From Ascaphus truei (taxonomy: Eukaryota > Chordata > Amphibia > Anura > Ascaphidae), in the NCBI GenBank assembly GCA_036426205.1, contig CM071573.1, positions 77,765,114-77,829,113 on the forward strand: DNA of 64,000 nucleotides. Reading direction: 5' to 3'. The notes under the pieces are model-generated. The model was given only the letters and a program-made list of their open reading frames with translations. It searched no databases and had not been told where the DNA came from. Made by a program: the position numbers and the translations under genes. Every line of letters begins with the position of its first letter. Positions within the stretch are counted from its first letter, which is position 1. This document shows positions 1 to 10,625 of this stretch, in pieces.

Positions 1-269
1 ATACTATGAGACAGAGTCTAGAAAGCTATGTGAAGTGGGCTATGGGAGAACAGCATCATTTTAACACCTACTGATTTAAAGATCCATTTAGGATCCGTCA
101 TCTACTGAATGATGGCAACAGTAATTAATACTTAGAGGAAAAAAGAAGATTACTAGTTTTGTTAACTACACAAATCAACCAGACAAATTACTACAGTAAA
201 TTGCTATGTTTATTTTATTAAACTATATATATATGGTAGAGCTATCAGTACTGTGTTAGCCGAGCTCAA

Positions 270-816
270 TAATCAAAAAATAATAGATGATACCGTTCTG
301 TGGCTAACGAAATGCTTTATTTGTGCGAGCTTTCGAGATACACTGATCCGGCGATGTTACAATGAATGAAGCAAGGGTATACTTAAAAACAGTGTCTTGG
401 AATGTTAGCTGTGCTGGTCCTTCCCCCGTGTGGATGAGATTTATGGCTAGAGGTGTAAATGGTTCCTGAAAGTTAGTGATGTAAGAGTGTTGTGTGTGTG
501 TGAATATAAATTAATGGATACACTGTATACAATGTATACACTGTGGGCTCCATTCATTTATATTCACACATACAACACACACACACACACTCTTACATCA
601 CTTACTTTCAGAAACCATTTAACACCTCTAGCCATAAATCTCATCCACACCGGGGGAAGGACCAGCACAGATAACATTCCAAGAGACACTGTTTTGAAGT
701 ATACCCTTTACTTGCTTTTCATTGTAACATCGCCGGAAGAAGAGATCAGTGTATCTCGAAAACTGCACAAAAAAAGCATTTCGTTAGCCACAGAACCGGT
801 ATCATCTATTTATTTT
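270..816. repeat. long imperfect inverted repeat (~250-bp arms)
   Basis: The arm at about 277-520 is matched in reverse complement by about 550-816. Shared landmarks include GGCTAACGAAATGC, CGAGATACACTGATC, GGCGATGTTACAATG and TGGATGAGATTTATGGC. The arms differ by small indels and the spacer is a short AT-rich stretch with TG/CA runs. This is the architecture of a foldback MITE or of two opposed copies of one repeat. A 110-aa open frame inside is a by-product of the repeat and not a gene. Confidence 0.8.
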
Positions 817-831
817 TGATTTATATATAGA

Positions 832-866
832 TATATTATCTATATATATATATATATTATATATAA
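832..866. repeat. AT microsatellite
   Basis: Run of TATATA with a few interruptions directly after the inverted repeat; a common insertion target for TA-targeting elements. Confidence 0.85.
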
Positions 867-930
867 CCACAGACAATCACGAGACCGCACACAAAGGGTA
901 GTTTTCAACAACAGTGTATTGGTGAAAATC

Positions 931-972
931 TAGACCAACATTTCGGTCTTCTTCACGGGACCTTCCTCAGGG
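931..972 (-). other. Penelope-type CTGAGGAAGGTC...GACCGAAATGTTGG box
   Basis: On the minus strand CCTGAGGAAGGTC is followed after a short loop by GACCGAAATGTTGG. GGTC/GACC can pair, giving a short stem between a CTGANGA-like core and a GAAA core, the layout of a hammerhead ribozyme. Such motifs are established in Penelope-like retroelements. Activity is not claimed: an extra A sits between the core and the stem. Confidence 0.45.
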
Positions 973-1010
973 AGATGTAAGGGAAGAGTGACAGGAACAC
1001 CACATATATA

Positions 1011-2486
1011 TACACACACCCAAGTCTGCAGGCAATAATTACAATCAATCAATGACCCAAAAACAATGAAAAATCAGTAAAACAATGAAAATGCGTAATG
1101 TGCTGTAGCCTTTACGTAAGGCTCCCACCATGTGCTGACGTCATTGCTAATACAGGCGCAAGTACAAAGACATCCATAGTAACTCACCAGGCAAGCCGTT
1201 GCAAATCCTCTGGTTGTCATGTAATCACTTGGCCGCTGCAGCAGAATGAAGCGTCCTGGTTGTCCTGGACATCGCTTGGCGCATGCGCACCATAAGCACA
1301 ACAGTACATTGTGTGGATACACCAGACAGTCTGTTCGTGCTGAGATTCACAAAACATAACCTGAGGGTGTGTGGGGGGGGGGGTGCAGGGGAGTGGTGTA
1401 CTATATACAGAATGAAAATTTGCAAAAAAATTGTCAGGTGAGGTGGGCATAAAGAGAAAAGATCAGCTATACAGTAATCAGCAATTTACAGCACCATCCT
1501 ATGTCTGATACAATTGTGATGCAAATAAACATATGTAATATATAATAAATGCCTAGCTGAAAAAAGGCAGAATTACCACGAGAGGAACCTAGCACAGCCC
1601 CAGAGACTGCTATTAACTCATTAAATCCCAAGGACTTATGCCCATGCCAAGACACCTGCTACGTTCTCATCTGATCTTCTCTTCCAAATCTCCTGGAACT
1701 CAAATAGGCATAAAATCCCAGCCGCGTCCACTACGTTCGTTTCCGAGAACTTGGACGCAAAAGTCGGGACTTAGACTCTGGCGGGCGGCTTTTCAGGCTT
1801 GAAATCGGAGCCGGTTGCTCTGCTATTCGCACGGAAGCAACTTTGAAAGCCCGCCCATGCTATTGCTACTGGAAACCGAGAATCTGATTGGCTCATCGAT
1901 TCTTATAGTATTTTCGGTTACATTCACAAAACTGAACAGCCAAACAATACGTGGAAACTTTCCCAAGCAGCCAATCAGAGCCAAGCCGGCTAGAAAATCC
2001 GGGTCAACGAAAAATCCGAAATAGCCAAGAGACATGTGCAAGCGTGCCCCCTCTCTTTCTGGCTATCTCCATGCCACCCGCTGGGCAGGCTCCACCAGGT
2101 CTGGTATCCTGGATGACTGCCATTGATCTCAGGACCTGGTACTCCGTCTTTCCCGGCTGACCAAATGCTATTCACACCTCTGGGCTTCCTCTGGCTGCTT
2201 TGAAATCTAATGTCCAGCAGACTTGAGGGCGCCTATGGGTTAGCTCAGGCAGCCTATTTGGAGATTGGTTCTGAATGTAAAAAGCACATTACATTTTATT
2301 ATGTTATATTTTAATACACTTCTGAGTCTCTTGGAACAGGGGGCAGAAAAGGAAAAATAATGTAGTTATTTATCTCTGCCTTATAGAAATACTCTCTCAC
2401 TCTCCCTTGGATTCAGTTTGGACTCTCAGAGCCCCCCTCAACCTTATATACGGTTGGGGCACCCACAAACCCTATACTGGTTGTGG
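1011..2486. other. no gene; CCAAT-box-bearing segment near 1,700-2,050
   Basis: I see no coding exon. A poly-G tract lies at about 1,374-1,383. Around 1,700-2,050 the composition is GC-richer, with ATTGG at about 1,887 and CCAAT at about 1,971 in inverted arrangement, as in a promoter or an old LTR. No terminal repeats were found, so this stays unclassified. Confidence 0.4.
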
Positions 2487-2491
2487 GTCAC

Positions 2492-3081
2492 TGTAGGAGA
2501 CGTGTTCAGAGTACGCAATGGAGACTGTTTTTAAGGTGAAATTAAAATTAGGCTTTATTGCGCCTGTCGCATTAACACAGCAAAACATATGAAAATAAAC
2601 CAAACAAAAAAACTATCTCTGCTTTAGAGACAATCTACACATGTAGCTCAGCCCTCTCTGACTGGGTTGGTTAGCTAAGCTATTTACCAGCCCCAAAATA
2701 AAAACATATATACAGATATATAACAGTTCCAAAAGAAAGTCTTATCTGTTCTCCTGAAGCTGTAGGGGAAGTCCTCTCTGCTCTCCTGAGTAAGCACCTT
2801 TATGTGCTACAGCAATGTCTGTCCAGGTTTTGAGGTCTAGTCTCGTTGTCTTGCTATCAGCATACAGTCCAGTCCTTCTGCAGCACAAGACAGCCATTCC
2901 TCTGGTCAGTCCCCCCCCCCCCCCAATTGGGAGACTCAGGAATCTCTGCTCTGTCTCCTAGTTCAGCTCAGATGTGAGCTAAGGAGTCTTACTTCCTGTC
3001 TCAAAGGCAGGCTTTTTCTAACACCTCTAACACTTCTGGATTAGAGGCAAGTTTTCTGAACAGGGTAAGTCCCCTGTTACA
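2492..3081 (-). repeat. 3' LTR of the element
   Basis: 590 bp, TG...CA termini. Read on the minus strand it starts TGTAACAGGGG and ends CGTCTCCTACA. A minus-strand AATAAA (plus TTTATT at about 2,554-2,559) can serve as polyadenylation signal, and a TATA-like run lies at about 2,705-2,727. It differs from the other LTR by small changes, the length of a poly-C tract near 2,910 and absence of a short segment present at about 7,388-7,425. Confidence 0.88.
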
Positions 3082-3094
3082 TACCTCTCTTGTT
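3082..3094 (-). promoter_or_regulatory. polypurine tract next to the 3' LTR
   Basis: On the minus strand ACAAGAGAGGTA abuts the start of the 3' LTR, the expected place of the plus-strand primer in an LTR retroelement. The position is strong evidence; the tract itself is short. Confidence 0.55.
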
Positions 3095-3308
3095 TGTGGG
3101 AAGCTCGGGCTTGCCACGGCCAAAGCCCATCCTTCCACTCTCACTCGAGATATCTCTGGGACTCAAATGAGAGTGGATGGAGGAGAACCCTCAGTCCTGC
3201 TTGGATTGGAGCCCTTCCTCCAGTTTAGTAGTGTCTCCTCCAGAAGGTGTTTGAGTTCAGCAGTCCTCAGTCGCTCAAGGAGAACTTTTCCCAAGTACAG
3301 TCTTTCTA

Positions 3309-4925
3309 CTACCATGTGGCCCTGAGCTTTCCCCTGTGTCGGGCACTCCTCTTTTTGTAGGCAGACTGTATGGCGACAGTCGCAGAGCGCCTATTCAAAT
3401 CGCTCTCTCTCGCCATCCTTCCCATGTGCTCCACTTTCGCACAAAATGTCAATTTCCTGGTATCGCCAGAGCGCCCTATAACAGCCATTTGAGCCCTCAG
3501 TTCTTGAAGCTGCCTTCCTGCACTTTTCCCATTCAATGTAGTCGCCATTTCAGCTTCTTTGGGATTGAGTTGCGATTCCATCTCCATTTCCAGAGAATGT
3601 CCTATCTTTTCAGCTTCCTCAGCTAAGGATTCTTCTGGCTTAGATTCTGCAATCCTACCTCTGTTTGTTGCCTGTTGGGCGATTGCAGGTTTGGCTAGTG
3701 CTTTCTTAGGTGGCTCAAACTTCGTAATCTTGTTTTGAAGGCGAGTGGTGTCCCCAGCTCTCACTGTACACTTGCCCTCACGGGCCTTAGTTACTGTGGA
3801 ATACCGATGCTTGGACAGAGCCAATACCTTTTCCCGTATTGGAGGCATCTGTAAGTTACTGGGCTGCAGAGTCTCACTCTGTTTCATGAGTGTTTCCTGA
3901 CATTCTCCTTTCAGGGTCTTTATTTCTTCCCTGTGCTTTCTCTGAGCTTGTTTCCACCTATCATTCTTTATTTTGTGGAGCACTGTGAACTTCTTCGCTT
4001 GGGCCGCAGATACTCGTCTCAGTTTCTGGACCTTTTTGCGCTCCCTCTTGTACCGAGTCACCTGGTCTCTAAGCTTAGCCTCTAGCGATGCTTTGGTGAT
4101 GGTCAGGGTAGCCTTCAGTTTATCCTGCTGCTTTGCGAGGACGCACTGGGTAATCAGACGTTCCTGCAGCACTTGTATTTCCTTAGCAGCCTGCTGATTT
4201 TCTACATGCAGAGTTCGCTGCTTCTCTTCGACATTCTTGAGGTGTGTACGCAGACCTTGCAGTTGGTTCTGCAGTCGGTGCTCTGCTTCAAATTTCTCAT
4301 CTTCCAACCGTTTCTTTATTTTTTCAAGCTCGTGCAGCTTTTCATTCTTTCCATTGACGTGGATTGCCAACTCCGAATTTTCTTTTTTAAATCTTAAATT
4401 TTCTCCCTTTTCAGTCTCTGTACTATTCAGGGCTTCCTTGCAGTCCACCTTCCATTTTTGCACATCTGCTTGGAGGCGGGCTGTCTCCTGGCGTGAGACT
4501 TCCATCTCCAGGTTTAGGTTCTGAAGCTCCTTCTGAGAGACTTTGAGATATAAGTTAAGATGTAGGATAGTTTTCTTTGAAATGTCCAGCTCCTCAGTGA
4601 GACTGTGAAGTTCCATTCTGGAGACTTCCAGTTCTGTGTGGCAGCTGTTGATCTCATGATGTGAGGCATCCAGTGCTCTCCGGAGTGTATGAACCTCCTT
4701 CTGAGATACGTCTACGTCTGTCCGGACACTGTTGACCTCCTTTTGTGAGGCATTCAGCTCTATGCAAAGATTGTGAACCTCTTGCTGGAAGACTGTCATC
4801 TGCTTCAGTGCCTCCTCATACTTCCGCTTCAGCTTAGCCATCATTTTATCAGATTGGCTCTGCTTTTCACCCATGGCAGAAATAGTAGCGTTTGCAGTAT
4901 CTAGCTCAGTCTTGAGATCGTCCAA
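3309..4925 (-). CDS. C-terminal part of the element's coiled-coil protein, with IQ-like tail
   Basis: 538 residues, counted from a TTG; the true N-terminus lies in the upstream frame at 4,901-6,031, so this is the second half of one broken reading frame. Residues 1 to about 360 are almost pure heptad coiled coil. Residues 57-154 are seven consecutive 14-residue repeats of the type LxVSQKEVHxLxxE. The tail is basic and holds an IQ-like stretch (IQSAYKKRSARHRG), a calmodulin/myosin light-chain binding type of motif, though only loosely fitting. No protease, RT or integrase signature is visible. I do not recognise the family. It could be a divergent Gag whose coiled coil drives particle assembly, or a captured cytoskeletal-type host coding sequence; the sequence alone does not decide. 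Confidence 0.75.
   Translation of the reverse strand: MDDLKTELDTANATISAMGEKQSQSDKMMAKLKRKYEEALKQMTVFQQEVHNLCIELNASQKEVNSVRTDVDVSQKEVHTLRRALDASHHEINSCHTELEVSRMELHSLTEELDISKKTILHLNLYLKVSQKELQNLNLEMEVSRQETARLQADVQKWKVDCKEALNSTETEKGENLRFKKENSELAIHVNGKNEKLHELEKIKKRLEDEKFEAEHRLQNQLQGLRTHLKNVEEKQRTLHVENQQAAKEIQVLQERLITQCVLAKQQDKLKATLTITKASLEAKLRDQVTRYKRERKKVQKLRRVSAAQAKKFTVLHKIKNDRWKQAQRKHREEIKTLKGECQETLMKQSETLQPSNLQMPPIREKVLALSKHRYSTVTKAREGKCTVRAGDTTRLQNKITKFEPPKKALAKPAIAQQATNRGRIAESKPEESLAEEAEKIGHSLEMEMESQLNPKEAEMATTLNGKSAGRQLQELRAQMAVIGRSGDTRKLTFCAKVEHMGRMARESDLNRRSATVAIQSAYKKRSARHRGKLRATW
4464..4757 (-). repeat. seven 42-bp repeats coding two-heptad units
   Basis: Seven in-register 14-residue units follow one another without gaps. 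Units such as VDVSQKEVHTLRRA, LEVSRMELHSLTEE and LKVSQKELQNLNLE keep V/I-S-x-x-E spacing while the DNA has diverged. The 14-residue period equals two heptads, so unit gain or loss keeps the coiled coil in phase. Confidence 0.85.
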
Positions 4926-6031
4926 TTCTGTCCTGCCGAAGAGTACATTGCAAGCACATGTTCCTGTAGCTTCACGTTATTTTCCCGGAGCCGATCACAG
5001 TCACGCCTGGCAACCTTCAGGGCATCCCCAGGGCTGGTCAAGGGATCGTCACTCACCGGTTCCGGCTCCGCTTCCCTGGGATGGTTGGTTGAGGGTTTCT
5101 CACTATTAGCACCGGACAGACACTTCTTTGGGGTACACGACTTCTGCCTTGGGCCCTCTGGATATTCGGTCATCCGCGGGACGACTTCTTCATTTTCTCT
5201 AGGCTGCAGGGCATTTCGGACCCCCTTTTCCTCCGCAAGATCTGCAGATGTGTCTGTTCTTTCCACGGTAAGTGAAGAACCGCTTTTCTTTTTTTGCCTT
5301 TTTGTTTTGGATGACACCGTCACCTCAGGGATACTGGGGTCTCCATCTTCATTTGAAATTTTAGCAGCGTCACTGGATCCACCTGGCTTTTCTTGCAACT
5401 GTAATAGCTGACGGAAATAGTCGGTGATCCACTGCTCCCGCTCTTTCTCCTGCCGATCATATTTGTCATCACAGGGAGTGGTCTTTTCGGTTCGTACTGA
5501 GTTCAGGCACCCCCACCATTCTTGGGGTGTTTTGTGGGTGTGACTCGGTTTGGGTTCCCCATAAGAGATGTCTTCCTCCTCATCGGACTGGAAGGGCCAC
5601 TCTTCCATGGGGTAGGGTTCATTATAGGAACGCTGCATCCTGTCCTCCATTTTGGGGCTATAAGGTGTAATTTTCTTCCTGACCTCAGGAGGCGCTATTG
5701 TAGCTGTTGCCACTGTATTTGCTAGAACCCCAAATGGTTGTAGTCCTACAGGTGGGCATATTTTGCTTGTAGAGGTTGTAGCTCTCACAGGCCTCTCTGT
5801 AGACTTTTTCTTCCCTTGGGTAAGTTTTACAATATTATCAGTACTGTGCATGCATTCACTCTCATCATCTGAATAAGGCCTGGAGGGACACTGCTCCGTG
5901 TGGTGGGGTTCTTTACACCAGGAACACATTTTCTTCCCTATTTTTACAGAGTCTCTATTTGACTTCAGCTTGGTGGCCATTTTAAATACAATGCTTGCTA
6001 GCTGCCCATTTTCTGGCTTCAGCAAAGGCAT
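4901..6031 (-). CDS. N-terminal part of the element's protein, with CCHC-like knuckle
   Basis: 376 residues. The probable start is either the first Met or the internal MATKLKSNRD about 18 residues in. Near residue 36 lies CSWCKEPHHTEQC, a zinc-knuckle-like Cys-x2-Cys-His-Cys cluster whose spacing is one residue shorter than the retroviral C-x2-C-x4-H-x4-C. The remainder is hydrophilic, charged and probably disordered. The C-terminal 40 residues turn into coiled coil (DRLRENNVKLQEHVL) and run straight into the frame of the 3,309-4,925 ORF. The two frames overlap by 25 bp, and the coiled coil resumes at once in the other frame, so a single-base indel or a programmed frameshift near 4,925 is likely. 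A putative RNA-binding Gag-like role is inference. Confidence 0.72.
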   Translation of the reverse strand: MPLLKPENGQLASIVFKMATKLKSNRDSVKIGKKMCSWCKEPHHTEQCPSRPYSDDESECMHSTDNIVKLTQGKKKSTERPVRATTSTSKICPPVGLQPFGVLANTVATATIAPPEVRKKITPYSPKMEDRMQRSYNEPYPMEEWPFQSDEEEDISYGEPKPSHTHKTPQEWWGCLNSVRTEKTTPCDDKYDRQEKEREQWITDYFRQLLQLQEKPGGSSDAAKISNEDGDPSIPEVTVSSKTKRQKKKSGSSLTVERTDTSADLAEEKGVRNALQPRENEEVVPRMTEYPEGPRQKSCTPKKCLSGANSEKPSTNHPREAEPEPVSDDPLTSPGDALKVARRDCDRLRENNVKLQEHVLAMYSSAGQNWTISRLS

Positions 6032-6855
6032 TTGCTTTACACCATTTACTTGCTATGTCCAATCCCTCCGCTTCAGCAACAGAATTTTGTTTTCTGCTTG
6101 AGTTCAGTCATTTTCAGTCTCATCTTTGGGTATTATGGCATTCACTCTTCACACTTTGGTTGCCTGTTTTACTCCCAAGATACATAGGCAGACTTTACTT
6201 GCAGAAAAAAAAACATTCTTTGCAGTGGAATATTTCTTTCACTCCCGGCAGGGTGACTCAACACTCAGCAATTGGCTTTGGAATACCTTTTACACAGTTC
6301 AGCAATCCCTTTTTTCCCGGTAGGGCAATTTTACACTCAGCATTTGTTTGCTGAAAATTCCCCTGCTTCAGCACAGTCTTGCATCAAATTTCACACTTTT
6401 CTGCATATACTCCATTCACAGCTGGTAGTCCTATGCGGTGTGGCAACCTTTATTTGCAGAATCAGTACCGCTCGTGGGTCACCATCTGTATTCACTGCTT
6501 CAGCGAAACATTTGAAAACAACAAACGCCTACCCCTTTTAAGGGCTAACTCACTTCTTGAACCCTGACTACGGCTGGAAGGCAAAACCCCTATTTCAATG
6601 ACCATATTACACTTTATTGTGATAGGCAAATAAGGTTTACCTGCTTCAGCAGTCTCTCTCTCTCCATCTGTGGTTTTGTGAGTTTCAGTGCAGTGTAGAT
6701 TTCCTGCATGGGTGTGTATCCCTTTAACTCTGTCTCTGCTGCATGAGATCCTTTGGTCAGGCTGTTTGTAGGAAAAAGCACAAAAAAATTTCACAGGCAA
6801 TCTCCGGGCCCCTTTTAACTTCAAAGGCCACCTCAGTCCCGATTCTGACAAAATA
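6032..6855 (-). other. untranslated leader of the LTR element
   Basis: Between the 5' LTR and the first ORF no sustained minus-strand frame is seen. The bases just inside the LTR read TTTTGTCAGAATCGGGACT on the minus strand. This is the place of the tRNA primer-binding site and loosely resembles a tRNA-Leu type site; I consider the primer identity unproven. Packaging signals would be expected in this leader. Confidence 0.5.
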
Positions 6856-7469
6856 TGTAGGAGACGTGTTCAGAGGTACGCAATGGAGACTGTTTTTAAG
6901 GTAAAATTAAAATTAGGATTTATTGCGCCTGTCGCTTTAACACAGCAAAACATATGAAAATAAGCCAAATAAAAAACCTATCTCTGCTTTGGAGACTATC
7001 TACACATGTAGATCAGCCCTTTCTGACTGGGTTGGTTAGCTAAGCTATTTACCAGACCCAAAATATAAACATTTATACAGATATATAACAGTTCCAAAAG
7101 AAAGTCTTATCTGTTCTCCTGAAGCTGTAAGGGAAGTCCTCTCTGCTCTCCTGGGTAAGCACCTTTGTGTGCTATAGCAATGTCTGTCCAGGTTTTGAGG
7201 TCTGGTCCCCTTGTCTTGCTATCAGCATACAGACCAGTCCTTCTGCAGCTCAAGACAGCCATTCCTCTGGTCAGTCCCCCCCCAATTGGGAGACTCAGGA
7301 ATCTCTGCTCTGTCTCCTGGTTCAGCTCAGATGTGAGCTAAGGAGTCTTACTTCCTGTCTCAGAGGCAGGCTTTTTCTAACACCTCTAATCAGCCAGGTG
7401 CTGGTCAATTTACCAGCACACTGCTGGATTAGAGGCAAGTTTTCTGAACAGGGTAAGTCCCCTGTTACA
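6856..7469 (-). repeat. 5' LTR of the element
   Basis: 614 bp, same TG...CA ends as the left copy and followed directly by GTCAC. Minus-strand AATAAA at about 6,919-6,924. It contains a short segment around 7,388-7,425 (AGCCAGGTGCTGG...) missing from the other LTR. Confidence 0.88.
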
Positions 7470-7474
7470 GTCAC

Positions 7475-10400
7475 CTTGGCACTAGCTGGGGTTCTAGCTT
7501 GGGTACCCCCCTTAAACTAGGGATTCCCTCAGCTACAGGAATACATGTTTTATCCCTGTGCCTCATTCTCCTTCCTGGGCTGTGCTGAGTGTCGAATCGC
7601 GCTTGCGTTTTCAAGGGGAATTATTGCCGGGGCAATGTGCCTACATGTATCCGAGAATCAGGCATGATTCCCGGGTACATTTATAGGGGAACTGACAACT
7701 CTGGACCCCAACCTAATAGGCACATTCTGTCAACGGTTCCTCTGCAAAAAAAAACCCTTGAAACTCATACCCAAGCAATACCTGCTTGATTGCATGCCCG
7801 GAAAAGGAAAAACCAAAAAATACTTTTATTACATACAGTATAACACAGTGATACAATGTTACTGGGTCCAAGAGCTGACTCTCTGGGACCCTTATACACG
7901 GATCAGGGGTCATCAAAACGGGCTTGACCTTTATTAGATAGCCTGGTTACCCCCTCCCGTCAAGGCGTATGGAATTGTATGCCGATTTGGGTTCCAGGAG
8001 ATTCCGGGCTAAGTCCCGGTCAGGGTAAAACTCTCCCATAGAGTTCCCTGCACCTAGGAAAGTCTAGTTTTCGACCCCAGTGCCAATATGTGGTCCTTTT
8101 TGTCTGTATTTTGTTTATCACTGTGTGTAAGCTCATTTATGCCGAATAAACTACAATTTATTTCATTAATTTGTTTTGCTCAATGAATGATCCTGGTAAA
8201 AAAAAAAAAGTGTAAATAACCTGGTCTCCCGTGACAGGTATTGCACTGAGGAGAATGTTAAGATCTCTTAAGTTCATGTTTTAGACTTAACGGTGCTTTG
8301 CGGCGCTGTGCTCTCGTGCAACTAAGAAAATGGTAAAAAAAACACTCTACAAATTCAGAAATGACAGTAACAAGTTTCTATATTTACTTAAGTCTCCACA
8401 CTTAAAAACTGGGGTGAACGCAATGCACAAAAGAGGAAACAAACTTAAAAACTGGGGCGAACGCAGCGCACACACCAGAACCATATTTATCACAGAACAG
8501 GAATCCAATTGAAATCAATGGTAGTTTTGTATTTGCTAAATCTGGTCGCATTGTTTAGCACTGGTTTTGCCCTAGTTTTGTAGTCATTGTGTATCCCTTT
8601 TCTTGACCACCTCCCCCCATCCCCCAGAAGCCAACGTGTTAAAGGAGCAATCCAAGCGGGTGATTTTCAACAAGCAGGGGGTCTATGAAGATGAACACCG
8701 TTAATTTCAGCACTGGAGAGCTCTTGCTTCTACAGATACTGTACTTAGCACCAAAAATGGTCAATAGTTAGCCACACCGGATGATGTGACGGCTTCCTAT
8801 TGGCCCGCATGACACGGGAGCTTTGAAAAGCAGTGATTACATGATCTCTGCTAAGTGGGCAGAGCAACTATTGGCACCCCCTATGGAGGGAAGTATCTCC
8901 GGAAGCAGGGGGTCCTTTGAGCTGATATTAAGAGTGTTCAACTGCCGAGACCCCGTGCTTCAATCCTATGTTAAAATAAAAAATAAAAACATTTGCAAAA
9001 ACAAATCGCCCACTTAAATTGCCTCTTTAAAGATAGGGTAATTCCATAGACACTGCTGTTCATCATTCAGGGGGATCACCCTTTCTGTGCTGTAATCTTG
9101 AATTACAGCAAACTGCACTGACATGGCCTTTAGCTCAGTTGTCACTTCTCAGGCATTGCTACCACAGAGTTTTGGGAGAGTGACAAGTTTCCTTCCAGCA
9201 TCCTGGGCCTGAGCCAGGATTGGGGTAGTTTCAGACCTCTGTTTTCCTTGCTGATGATATTCCTGCAGCTGCCAAGGACCAGGGATATCCAAAGGGAGTA
9301 TTGATGGCTCGTGCCAAGCTATTGTATGATACACTAGCTTAATAAGCACACTGTGTTGTTACTGTAATACTTTCATATGATAAACTGTCACACAATCAGA
9401 GTAATATGTGATACAATGTGAATTAAACCTTCACTGTACATACTAGGTATGGCACAATTTGTTGTTTTATGTTCCCTGTAACTCTGGGAACTCTGCTGCT
9501 TTTTTGTGCTGTATGTTCTTTGTTACACTGGACCTGTTGTGTTTTTCTAGTTAGATTTTCTACTCTATATGTGCAAATATTTTACACGTGTTCAATGTAT
9601 TAAACAATCATTACACTTGTAGAGAAGTAGTTGCTTGGATGTATATTTTTTAATTGAAATATGTGTTCCCAAGTGGGACGGTACCTTCAAAGCAGAAACC
9701 CAGTGACCCAAAGAGTTTTTGCTATATATGTTTATGATTTTGAGCCTGGCAAACAATGTAACCCATCCCTGACAAGTTATTGTTCATGAACAATGGCGAG
9801 AAAGAAACAGCATCTTTAAGGGCCGTGGACAAAAAGAATGATCTATTTCTGAATGCAGATCGCTGTGTTAAAGGACAGCAGAATGAATAGTTAATGATGC
9901 TCAATGGCATTAATTAAGAAGTTTCAGATCTACTCAGCCTCACAACAGAGCTGCCAAGTTTCAGATGCATCAAAACTTCTTTTCCAAAGTTATGACTGAC
10001 AATGGGGATTTACCTTTGAATGCTGCGGTGTTCAACATATTACATGACAGCCATTGTGAGTTAAACAAAAGCTAAGACAAATGACGTATTGTGGAGAATT
10101 TAAAAAGTCTATTTCCACATTGGTAATTAGCCCATTTGCATGAATTATTGAGCTCCTCTGATCTCTGGTTACAAAGTATTCATGCAGCTGGTCCTTAGAG
10201 TTTTTGTTCTCACCTCGGTACTCCAGTTCCTGTTACTGTACCTGTCGCCGATATTCCACTCTCTTTGGCGTGGACATAAGGTTCCATAAAAACCTTTTAA
10301 TTTGTTTGCCAATACCTTCTCTTTGCAGACACTTCAGAAGCGGCGAGTAATAAGGAAACAATCTCATAGCTAATAAAGGCTGATCAGCTGGGCCAATTAC

Positions 10401-10620
10401 TAAGACCTACAGCGCCTGAAGCAATCTCCTGCGAGGAAGCTTGTGTTAGCCACAGACCATTCATTGAATGACAGGTATTGTCAACGTAACCAACAGCAAA
10501 CTGTTAAACATTATGTACACACATGTAATAACTTAATAAATGTATGTATGTGCATTTTTATATACCGGTTGAAATGTGAAACACACCGCATTTTACGGGG
10601 ATACTATATAATCCCATACT
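7475..10620. other. no gene; old LTR-like end near 8,237
   Basis: No exon is recognised. Read on the minus strand, sequence starting at about 8,237 is TGTCACGGGAGACCAGG, a typical LTR-like start, and there is a plus-strand AATAAA at about 8,143. The partner LTR was not found. The target into which the GTCAC element inserted may belong to this older element. From 8,250 to 10,620 the sequence looks like ordinary unique AT-rich DNA. A 66-aa minus frame at 9,149-9,349 has no supporting splice or family evidence. Confidence 0.35.
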
Positions 10621-10625
10621 GCAAT

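Larger units (their letters stand above)
2492..7469 (-). mobile_element. LTR retroelement without pol, carrying a coiled-coil ORF
   Basis: Two near-identical direct repeats (2,492-3,081 and 6,856-7,469) begin TG and end CA and are flanked by the 5-bp target duplication GTCAC (2,487-2,491 and 7,470-7,474). That defines a complete LTR insertion of about 5.0 kb. The only long open frames are on the minus strand, so the sense strand is minus, the 5' LTR is the right-hand one and the 3' LTR the left-hand one. No reverse transcriptase, protease, RNase H or integrase motif is present. It therefore must depend on an autonomous relative for reverse transcription and integration (inference). High LTR similarity suggests a fairly recent insertion. 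Confidence 0.9.

Noticed and set aside
6838..6856. tRNA-Leu primer-binding site
   Set aside because: The position is right but the match to the tRNA 3' end is incomplete; left as a remark only.
9149..9349. 66-aa minus frame with LQEYHQQGK considered as the SH2D4B C-terminal exon
   Set aside because: No match to the SH2 core or tail, and no convincing splice acceptor.
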